From Bacteroidota bacterium (GTDB lineage: Bacteria > Bacteroidota > Bacteroidia > B-17B0 > Aurantibacillaceae): a stretch of 64,000 nt of DNA. A program made the position numbers and the translations under genes. The stretch covers positions 1 through 64,000 of the forward strand of contig JAIUNM010000014.1 in assembly GCA_020162035.1 (NCBI GenBank). Reading direction: 5' to 3'. The notes beneath the pieces were generated by a model. The model saw only the letters and a list, made by a program, of their open reading frames with translations. It ran no database searches and had not been told where the DNA came from. Position 1 is the first letter of the stretch. Every line of letters begins with the position of its first letter. Shown piece by piece: positions 36,056-42,814 of this stretch.

Positions 36056-37318
36056 TTACCCTTCAAATTCTGCTTCTAAAATACTACGTACTTCTTCTAT
36101 AACTTCTTCTTCAATTCCTGTACGGCGAGTTAATTCAGAAACACTAAGTTCTAATACTGATTTTGCAGTATCGCAACCTATAGATTTTAATTTATCTAAA
36201 ACATCATTTTCAATTTCGTCTGCAAATTCATCTAAATCTACATCTTCTGTATCAACTTCTGTATCAGTATCTCTATAAACATCAATTTCATAGCCGGTTA
36301 ATTTTCCTGCCAGCTTAATGTTATAACCGCCTTTACCAATTGCCAAACTAATTTGATCTGGTTTTAAAAACACATCTGCACGATGATTTGTTTCATCTAA
36401 TTTAATTGAAGTAATTTTTGCAGGACTTAAAGATCTTTGAATTAATAATTGAGTATTAGTTGTAAAATTAATTACATCAATGTTTTCGTTTTTAAGTTCT
36501 CTAACTATTCCATGAATACGAGATCCTTTCATACCAACACAAGCTCCAACCGGGTCTATTCTATCATCATAACTTTCTACAGCTACTTTAGCACGTTCAC
36601 CTGGCTCACGAACAATTTTTTTAATGGTAATTAAACCATCAAAAATTTCAGGTACTTCAGTTTCAAATAAACGTTCTAAAAACACGGGAGAAGTGCGAGA
36701 TACAATAATTGAAGGTGTACCATTTTTTAAATCAACTTTGCTAACAACTGCTTTTACAGTATCGCCTTTTTTAAAGAAATCTGAAGGGATTTGTTCAGTT
36801 TTAGGGAGTAATAACTCATTCCCTTCATCATCCATTAACATAATTTCTTTTTTCCAAACTTGATAAACCTCAGCAGTAATAACATCTCCAACTTTTTCTT
36901 TGTATTTGTTATAAATTTCGCTTTTTTGTAATTCAAGTATTTTTTGAACTAAATTTTGACGTACAGATAATACTGCACGGCGGCCAAAATCTTCTAATTT
37001 TACACGTTCAGATAAGTCTTCTCCAATTTCAAAGTCAGGTTCAATTTTTTGTGCATCGCTAAAACTTATGTGTTTATTTTCATCATAATCAAAAGAATCT
37101 TCTGCAAATTCATCATCTACTATTTTACGATTTTTATAAATTTCAACGTCGCCTTTATCAGGATTAACAATGATGTCGAAATTTTTATCAGATCCAAATT
37201 TTTTAATGAGCATGTTTCTAAAAACATCTTCAATTATACTCATTAATGTCGTTTTATCAATGTTTTTGTCGTCTTTAAACAATGAAAACGATTCTATCAG
37301 ATTTGCTGAACTTTCCAT
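36056..37318 (-). CDS. nusA: Transcription termination/antitermination factor NusA
   Basis: NusA binds RNA polymerase and modulates pausing and termination. The 420-residue protein has the N-terminal RNAP-binding domain (residues 1-130), an S1 domain (about 135-200, 'VGDVITAEVYQVWKKEIML') and two KH domains ('GACVGMKGSRIHGIVRELKNENIDVI' and 'DQISLAIGKGGYNIKLAGKLTG'). A short acidic C-terminal helical segment follows. rimP lies 12 bases upstream. Confidence 0.96.
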   Translation of the reverse strand: MESSANLIESFSLFKDDKNIDKTTLMSIIEDVFRNMLIKKFGSDKNFDIIVNPDKGDVEIYKNRKIVDDEFAEDSFDYDENKHISFSDAQKIEPDFEIGEDLSERVKLEDFGRRAVLSVRQNLVQKILELQKSEIYNKYKEKVGDVITAEVYQVWKKEIMLMDDEGNELLLPKTEQIPSDFFKKGDTVKAVVSKVDLKNGTPSIIVSRTSPVFLERLFETEVPEIFDGLITIKKIVREPGERAKVAVESYDDRIDPVGACVGMKGSRIHGIVRELKNENIDVINFTTNTQLLIQRSLSPAKITSIKLDETNHRADVFLKPDQISLAIGKGGYNIKLAGKLTGYEIDVYRDTDTEVDTEDVDLDEFADEIENDVLDKLKSIGCDTAKSVLELSVSELTRRTGIEEEVIEEVRSILEAEFEG

Positions 37319-37330
37319 GATTTTTTATGA

Positions 37331-37795
37331 TTAAAATTTAAGTTTAATTTTTGATTCTTTTATTTCGTTAAGGTTAATTTTGTGTTGTTTGTTTACGGTA
37401 ATTTTTCCTTTTCCTAAAGGTTTGTTTTCTCGTTCTTGATAATTTAATATTAATTGTTCGTTATTAAATTCTGTCAACAAGCCATTTACTTTAGTTCCGT
37501 TATTTAATTTAATTTCGAACTCTCTGCCTATATGTCTTTTATATTGGCGAGGTAATTCTATTGGAGCAGTTGCACCATGCGAGCTAACATCTAAACTAAA
37601 ATCTTCGTTTGTTTCATTAAGTGTTTTTTCTATAAAACGGCTAAGCGAAACACAATCTGCAATAGTTACTCCTTCATCACCATCAACAAATATTTGAATT
37701 TGATTATCTGCACTTACTTTAACGCTAGTTAAATAAATTAAACCATCATTTAAATGTTGTTCGACTAATTGTGTTATATAAGTTTTATTAATCAT
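37331..37795 (-). CDS. rimP: Ribosome maturation factor RimP
   Basis: RimP assists 30S maturation. The 154-residue protein has the alpha/beta N-terminal domain ('LTSVKVSADNQIQIFVDGDEGVTIADCVSLSRFIEKTL', 'DFSLDVSSHGATAPIELPRQYKRHIGREFEIKL') and a C-terminal SH3-like barrel. The family signature 'LDVSSPG.' reads 'LDVSSHG' here. It heads the rimP-nusA-infB operon. A GC-rich hairpin (37811-37831) lies in its leader. Confidence 0.93.
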   Translation of the reverse strand: MINKTYITQLVEQHLNDGLIYLTSVKVSADNQIQIFVDGDEGVTIADCVSLSRFIEKTLNETNEDFSLDVSSHGATAPIELPRQYKRHIGREFEIKLNNGTKVNGLLTEFNNEQLILNYQERENKPLGKGKITVNKQHKINLNEIKESKIKLKF

Positions 37796-37810
37796 TTATT
37801 TTCAAAACGA

Positions 37811-37831
37811 AGGGGGACTTTTTGTCCCCCT
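37811..37831 (-). promoter_or_regulatory. GC-rich hairpin just upstream of rimP
   Basis: AGGGGGAC (37811-37818) and GTCCCCCT (37824-37831) form a perfect 8-bp stem with a T5/A5 loop, 15 bases before the rimP ATG. On the minus strand it is followed by TCGTTTTG, which is not a strong U tract. It is the most GC-rich short element in the region; attenuation, NusA feedback or mRNA protection are possible roles. Confidence 0.5.
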
Positions 37832-38008
37832 ATCAATTACTTTATATTTGCGAATGTAAAAGTAGTACAAATTTCTTAAATCACCAAATTTTTTGAACTA
37901 TTAAATTTTGATTTTCACATAATTTAATAGGATAATTTACCAACTATACTTTAAAACTTTACGTTATAAGAGTAAAGAAATAATTTATTAACCTTTAAAA
38001 ACTTGGTT

Positions 38009-38287
38009 ATGAAAACAACAAAAATTAAAACAATTATAACATTAGTAATTGGATTGTTAATGTTAAGTACTAATGCAAAAGCCAGTATATCTACAACTGA
38101 AAGCATTAAAGAATACAGTGGCTTAATTATTATTGCAAGTATTGTAATAGGAAGCTTGTTATTTTACGTTATTTACTCTTATTTTAGTAATAAGAGTGAA
38201 GAAAGAGAAAATCAACAAAATAAGTCTTATTATAAGAGCAAAAACAGGCATCATCATCATAGGCATGTAGTTAAAAAAAGTTCTTAA
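38009..38287 (+). CDS. Small membrane protein with His-rich C-terminus
   Basis: The 92-residue product (ATG at 38009, preferred over TTG at 38003) has a probable signal peptide (to about residue 24, ending 'NAKAS') and one membrane helix ('SGLIIIASIVIGSLLFYVIYSYF'). Its Lys/Arg-rich cytoplasmic tail contains 'NRHHHHRHVVKKSS'. The His cluster could bind divalent metal. I know no family. It converges with dxr after 5 bases and is divergent from rimP across a 213-base gap in which I see no exact promoter consensus on the plus strand. Confidence 0.5.
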   Translation: MKTTKIKTIITLVIGLLMLSTNAKASISTTESIKEYSGLIIIASIVIGSLLFYVIYSYFSNKSEERENQQNKSYYKSKNRHHHHRHVVKKSS

Positions 38288-38292
38288 TTTTT

Positions 38293-39447
38293 TTATTTTA
38301 TAAGTTGCGATGCTGTTGCTCTGGCTTCGGTGTCGCAACTAACATACTCATTATAATTTAAGTTATTTTTAAACTTAATTTTATTTAAAGTTTGTTCAAC
38401 AATGTCACTTATTTGTAAAAAGTTTATTTTATCCTTTAAAAATGCTTCTACTGCAATTTCGTTAGCTGCATTTAAAATGCATGGTTTGTTGCCACCTTGT
38501 TCAAGTGAATCAAATGCCAATTGTAAATTTTTAAACGTTTTTAAATCTGGTTTTTCAAATGTTAAATTGGGGTAATTAGCAAAGTTAAACCGTTCAAATT
38601 TATTTTCAATTCTTGTAGGATAAGCCATTGCGTATTGAATTGGCAACTTCATATCTGGTAATCCTAATTGTGCTTTAATACTTCCATCTTTAAATTGCAC
38701 TAAACTATGCACAATACTTTGAGGATGAACAACAACTTCTATTTGAGAAGGATTTAGATTAAACAACCATTTAGCCTCTATTACTTCTAAGCCTTTGTTC
38801 ATTAAACTTGCGCTATCTATAGTAATTTTGGCGCCCATGGCCCAATTTGGGTGCTTTAACGCTTCGTTTTTAGAAATATTAGCTAATTGCTCCGTTGTTT
38901 TCCCTCTAAACGGTCCCCCACTTGCAGTTAATATTATTTTTTCAATAGGATTATGCCATTCGCCAGCTAAACATTGAAAAATGGCAGAATGTTCGCTATC
39001 AACTGGATAAATATTAACTTCATTTTCTTTAGCTAATTTTGTAACCAAATCACCAGCTACAACTAATGTTTCTTTGTTGGCTAAAGCTATAGTCTTTTTG
39101 TATTTAATTGCATTTAAAGTACTTGCTAAGCCTGAGTATCCAACAATTGCTGCTAATACTAAATCAATTGTTTCCATTTCTACAATTTGCTCAACTGCTT
39201 TTTTACCAGCATAAACTTTAATTGGATAAGAAGATAAAGATTCTTTAACAATTTTGTATTTATCTTCATTAGCAATAACAACAGCGTTTGGCGAAAATTT
39301 AATTGCTTGGTTTATTAATAGCTCGGCATTATTATTTGCAACCAATACTTCAACTTCAAACAAATTTGAATTTTCTTGAATTACCTCTAGTGCTTGGGTA
39401 CCAATACTCCCCGTGCATCCTAAAATAGCTATTCGTTTTTTTTGCAT
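38293..39447 (-). CDS. dxr: 1-Deoxy-D-xylulose 5-phosphate reductoisomerase
   Basis: Dxr makes 2-C-methyl-D-erythritol 4-phosphate in the non-mevalonate isoprenoid pathway. The 384-residue protein has the NADPH motif 'LGCTGSIGTQALEV' at residues 8-21, 'ALANKETLVVAGDLV', the metal-binding 'PVDSEHSAIFQ' and 'LTASGGPFRG'. 'HPNWAMGAKITIDSASLMNKGLEVIEA' is the substrate loop. Length is standard. It is divergent from the TPP-riboswitch transcript. Confidence 0.97.
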   Translation of the reverse strand: MQKKRIAILGCTGSIGTQALEVIQENSNLFEVEVLVANNNAELLINQAIKFSPNAVVIANEDKYKIVKESLSSYPIKVYAGKKAVEQIVEMETIDLVLAAIVGYSGLASTLNAIKYKKTIALANKETLVVAGDLVTKLAKENEVNIYPVDSEHSAIFQCLAGEWHNPIEKIILTASGGPFRGKTTEQLANISKNEALKHPNWAMGAKITIDSASLMNKGLEVIEAKWLFNLNPSQIEVVVHPQSIVHSLVQFKDGSIKAQLGLPDMKLPIQYAMAYPTRIENKFERFNFANYPNLTFEKPDLKTFKNLQLAFDSLEQGGNKPCILNAANEIAVEAFLKDKINFLQISDIVEQTLNKIKFKNNLNYNEYVSCDTEARATASQLIK

Positions 39448-39485
39448 TATTTTTTACGATCTCAAAAATGCACATAATTTTGTTA

Positions 39486-39516
39486 TTGCACAATTCTATT
39501 TGAAATTGTAAATTTG
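39486..39516 (+). promoter_or_regulatory. Promoter of the TPP-riboswitch/receptor transcript
   Basis: A -33 TTG (39486-39488) and an exact -7 TAAATTTG (39509-39516) are separated by 20 bases. Transcription would start near 39522, exactly at the 5' edge of the TPP aptamer. Confidence 0.65.
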
Positions 39517-39521
39517 TGCGG

Positions 39522-39640
39522 TCTTAAGGGGTGCTTTATATTATATATAAGGCTGAGATTATACCCAGTAAAAGTTTTGTACCCAAATACAAACTTTTGC
39601 GCACCTGAACAGGATAATGCCTGCGTAGGGAAAATAAATT
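39522..39640 (+). promoter_or_regulatory. TPP (THI-box) riboswitch
   Basis: The aptamer's conserved blocks are all present in order: GGGGTGC (39528-39534), GGCTGAGATTATACCC (39551-39566) for the pyrimidine-sensing arm, then ACCTGAACAGGATAATGCC (39603-39621) and TGCGTAGGGAA (39622-39632). A variable P3 arm lies between them. It lies 55 bases before the ATG of a TonB-dependent receptor. The receptor should thus be repressed when thiamine pyrophosphate is plentiful, as known for Bacteroidota thiamine-regulated outer-membrane receptors. The downstream segment 39650-39670 contains GCCCCTA, which can pair with AGGGG of the aptamer 5' strand or with TAGGG of its 3' strand. Confidence 0.95.
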
Positions 39641-39694
39641 AAAATAATACACGCCCCTAGTGTTATTATGTTTAATTAAAATGAAAAAATAAAA

Positions 39695-42115
39695 ATGAAA
39701 AAACAAAAAATTGGCATTGCTTTTTTTGCAATAGCCTTGGCATTTAACTTAAATGCGCAAAATCAAATTAAAGGAAATGTTGTTACAAACGACGCAAAAG
39801 GTGTTTCGTTTGCAACTGTATCACTTAAAAACACTTTACTTAACACTCAAACTAATGAAAAAGGAGAGTTTGAATTTAAAAGTATTAAAACAGGAACTTA
39901 TATACTTAATGTTAGCTGTATAGGCTACTCACCAATTACACAAACCATTATGGTTTCGGGCAACTCAAGTTTAAATTATGTTTTAAATCAAAACAGCTCT
40001 AATTTAAACGAAGTTGTAATTAATACAACAAGGGTAAATAAAGATAATGGCATGGCTTTTAGTAATTTAAATGAACAAGAAATTGAAAAAAACAATTTAG
40101 GACAAGATGCACCATATATTTTAAACCAATTACCTAGTGTTGTTGTAAATAGCGATGCTGGAAATGGCGTAGGTTATACCGGAATAAAAGTAAGAGGTAG
40201 TGATATTACAAGAATTAATGTTTCTATTAATGGCGTACCTGTAAACGATGCGGAGAGCCAAGGCGTGTTTTTTGTTAACATGCCCGATTTTACTTCGAGT
40301 GTTAATAATATTCAAATGCAAAGAGGTGTAGGCGCAAGTAGCAATGGTGCTGGTGCATTTGGAGCAACAATTAATTTTCAAACAAACCAACTTAATGATA
40401 GTGCATACGCAAAAATTATTAGTACCGCAGGCAGTTTTAATACTTTTAGAAACACATTAATGGCTGGAACTGGTTTAATAAATAACAAATTTACTTTAGA
40501 TGCTCGTGCTTCTAAAATTACTAGTAATGGCTATATTGATAGGGCAAGTAGTAATTTACAATCGTATTACTTGGCTGCTGGTTATTATGGAAAAAAATCT
40601 GTTTTAAGATTTATAAATTTTTTAGGACAAGAAAAAACATATCAAGCTTGGTATTATGTTGATGAAGATTCTATTAAAAAAGGAAACAGAACCGATAATC
40701 CTGCAGGAATATATTATGATGCAAATGGTAAATTAAAATATTATAATAATGAAACGGATAATTACAAACAAAATAATTTTCAATTACATTTTATACACCA
40801 ATTTAACACTAAACTGAGTTTAAATTTAACTGGTCATTACACAAATGGCAATGGATATTACGAACAATATAAACAAGGACAGAGTTTTTCAAAATATAAT
40901 TTACCAAATGTTATAACTCCAAAAGATACAATTACGCAAACTGATTTGATTAGAAGATTGTGGTTAGACAACAATTTTGCCGGTGGATTGTTTAATTTAA
41001 AATACACAATAAATACACAATTAAATATTATACTTGGCGGAGGATACAATACATATTTTGGTAAACATTTTAGTAAACTCAGATGGATGCAATATGCATC
41101 AACTTCAGAAATTGATTATCAATACGCAGGGTATAATACAAACAAAAACGACGGAAACATTTATTTAAAAACAAACTATAAGCCAAACGATAACTTAAGT
41201 TTTTTTATTGATTTGCAATATCGTAAAGTAGATTACAGATATTATGGATTATACGATAGTATTAATTTTAAAATGTTAGATGCCAATTATAATTTCTTTA
41301 ATCCTAAAATAGGTATAAGCTATAATATAAACGATAAAAATAACATTTACGCTTCTGTTGCTGTTGGAAACAAAGAACCAAACGGCGATGATTTAACAAA
41401 AAACTATCCTGCAGTAAGACCAGGCCCAGAAACAATGTTAGATGTAGAAAGTGGTTATAGATATACAGCCAATAAACTTATTATCAATACAACCTTTTAT
41501 TATATGCATTATAAAAATCAATTAGTTTTAAATGGAGAAATAGACAATGTTGGTAATCCTAAAAGGCTTAATGTAGATTTAAGTTATAGGCGCGGAATTG
41601 AATTTGAGTTAAATTATTTAGTTTCAAAATTTTTTAACTTACAAGGGAACATAACTTTGTCGCAAAATAAAATTTTAAACTTTAATGAAATTGTAAGTAA
41701 TTACGATTCAAATTATAATCCAATTTCTCCTAAAATAAATAAATACTCGAGTACTGATATATCTTTTTCGCCAAATGTTATAAGTAGTGCTCAACTAATT
41801 ATTAAACCTATTAAAAATTTAGAATTTTCGTTTATTAACAAATATGTTGCAAGACAATATTTAGATAACACTACTTCAAAAAACAGAAGTATAAATCCTT
41901 ATAATATTGTTGATTTTAAAATAAATTACTTAATTAAAACTAAATCAATAAAAGAAATTAGCTTAATGCTAAGTATAAATAATATTTTAAATACAAAATA
42001 TGAAACAAATGGCTATACATACAGTTATATTTACGATAATGTAATGTTTACAAAAAACTTTTTATCGCCAGCTGCGCCAATTAATTTTTTAGGTGGTATT
42101 ATAATTAAAATTTAG
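39695..42115 (+). CDS. TonB-dependent receptor under TPP-riboswitch control (putative thiamine/precursor receptor)
   Basis: The 806-residue protein has a signal peptide (ending 'LNAQ'), a carboxypeptidase-regulatory-like domain (residues 24-105), a plug ('GIKVRGSDITRINVSINGVPVNDAESQGVFFVNMPDF') and a 22-strand barrel. The TPP riboswitch in its leader strongly suggests uptake of thiamine, its phosphate esters or a precursor. This is inference from regulation, supported by known TPP-controlled receptors in this phylum. Its TAG stop lies inside a palindrome that precedes mntR, 39 bases upstream of the mntR ATG. No inner-membrane thiamine transporter (PnuT/ThiT type) is adjacent. Confidence 0.9.
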   Translation: MKKQKIGIAFFAIALAFNLNAQNQIKGNVVTNDAKGVSFATVSLKNTLLNTQTNEKGEFEFKSIKTGTYILNVSCIGYSPITQTIMVSGNSSLNYVLNQNSSNLNEVVINTTRVNKDNGMAFSNLNEQEIEKNNLGQDAPYILNQLPSVVVNSDAGNGVGYTGIKVRGSDITRINVSINGVPVNDAESQGVFFVNMPDFTSSVNNIQMQRGVGASSNGAGAFGATINFQTNQLNDSAYAKIISTAGSFNTFRNTLMAGTGLINNKFTLDARASKITSNGYIDRASSNLQSYYLAAGYYGKKSVLRFINFLGQEKTYQAWYYVDEDSIKKGNRTDNPAGIYYDANGKLKYYNNETDNYKQNNFQLHFIHQFNTKLSLNLTGHYTNGNGYYEQYKQGQSFSKYNLPNVITPKDTITQTDLIRRLWLDNNFAGGLFNLKYTINTQLNIILGGGYNTYFGKHFSKLRWMQYASTSEIDYQYAGYNTNKNDGNIYLKTNYKPNDNLSFFIDLQYRKVDYRYYGLYDSINFKMLDANYNFFNPKIGISYNINDKNNIYASVAVGNKEPNGDDLTKNYPAVRPGPETMLDVESGYRYTANKLIINTTFYYMHYKNQLVLNGEIDNVGNPKRLNVDLSYRRGIEFELNYLVSKFFNLQGNITLSQNKILNFNEIVSNYDSNYNPISPKINKYSSTDISFSPNVISSAQLIIKPIKNLEFSFINKYVARQYLDNTTSKNRSINPYNIVDFKINYLIKTKSIKEISLMLSINNILNTKYETNGYTYSYIYDNVMFTKNFLSPAAPINFLGGIIIKI

Positions 42116-42129
42116 GGTTGCCTAAATTT
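42108..42129. promoter_or_regulatory. DtxR/MntR-like palindrome upstream of mntR
   Basis: AAATTTAGG (42108-42116) and CCTAAATTT (42121-42129) form a perfect 9-bp inverted repeat around GTTG. The core TTTAGG-N4-CCTAAA closely resembles operators of DtxR-family repressors. It overlaps the stop codon of the receptor gene and covers the -33 region of the mntR promoter, as expected for autorepression. Confidence 0.7.
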
Positions 42130-42130
42130 A

Positions 42131-42169
42131 AAATGAAATTTGTATCTTTGTTTGATGCAAATTTCATTT
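42131..42169. promoter_or_regulatory. 12-bp inverted repeat flanking the mntR -7 element
   Basis: AAATGAAATTTG (42131-42142) and CAAATTTCATTT (42158-42169) are perfect reverse complements separated by 15 bases that hold the -7 element TATCTTTG and the mntR ATG (42155). The element may be a second operator or, in RNA, a hairpin that would mask the start codon. Confidence 0.55.
42143..42150 (+). promoter_or_regulatory. -7 promoter element of mntR
   Basis: TATCTTTG fits TAnnTTTG exactly, 5 bases before the ATG at 42155, predicting a nearly leaderless mRNA. A TTG at 42118-42120 lies 22 bases upstream, slightly long for a -33 element, inside the palindrome. Confidence 0.6.
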
Positions 42170-42811
42170 ACTGAAGAAAATTATTTAAAAGCAATTTATC
42201 ACCTAAGTACTGAAGGTAAAGTTAGCACCAACGAATTATCAAAATATTTTTCGTTAAAACCTGCCTCAGTTACAGAGATGCTTAAAAAATTAAATGATAA
42301 AAAATTAATAAAACATCAAAAATACAAGCCAGTAAGCTTAACTAAAAAAGGATCTGATATTGCAATTAAAATTATTAGAGGGCATAGACTTTGGGAAAAA
42401 TTTTTAGTAGATAAATTAAATTATAATTGGCATGAGGTGCATGACATTGCAGAGCAATTAGAACATATTAAGAGCGATGATTTATTAAATAAATTAGAAA
42501 AATATTTAGGTTACCCTAAATTTGACCCGCATGGCGATCCAATTCCCGATAAAAATGGAATTTTACACCCTATAAAAGCTAAGGTTTTAAACAAAATTAA
42601 AACAATAGGTAATTATAAATTAATTGGATTAACAAAACACAATCAAAAGCTACTTGAATTTTTAAATGCTATTAAGCTTAATTTAAATGAAGTTTTTTTA
42701 ATTCAAAAAATAAATTTAATAGACAATTCATTTCAATTAAAAATAAAAAAAAGAGATGCAGTACTTATAAGTAATGATGTTGCTTCTTTATTATTAGTAA
42801 ATAAAATTTAA
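42155..42811 (+). CDS. mntR: DtxR/MntR-family metal-dependent repressor
   Basis: The 218-residue protein has an N-terminal winged helix ('TEENYLKAIYHLSTEGKVSTNELSKYFSLKPASVTEMLKKL'), the dimerisation/metal domain ('GHRLWEKFLVDKLNYNWHEVHDIAEQLEHI' with His/Glu ligands) and a C-terminal FeoA/SH3-like part. It would repress in the presence of Mn2+ or Fe2+. The start is the ATG at 42155; the TTG at 42140 lies within the promoter. Its stop is followed within 3 bases by the Nramp-Usp start, so repressor and transporter form one operon, which favours an MntR-like role. Confidence 0.88.
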   Translation: MQISFTEENYLKAIYHLSTEGKVSTNELSKYFSLKPASVTEMLKKLNDKKLIKHQKYKPVSLTKKGSDIAIKIIRGHRLWEKFLVDKLNYNWHEVHDIAEQLEHIKSDDLLNKLEKYLGYPKFDPHGDPIPDKNGILHPIKAKVLNKIKTIGNYKLIGLTKHNQKLLEFLNAIKLNLNEVFLIQKINLIDNSFQLKIKKRDAVLISNDVASLLLVNKI

Positions 42812-42814
42812 GTG

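Noticed and set aside
42140..42154. TTG at 42140 as the mntR start
   Set aside because: It overlaps the -7 promoter element, so it would not be transcribed; the ATG at 42155 fits the family N-terminus.
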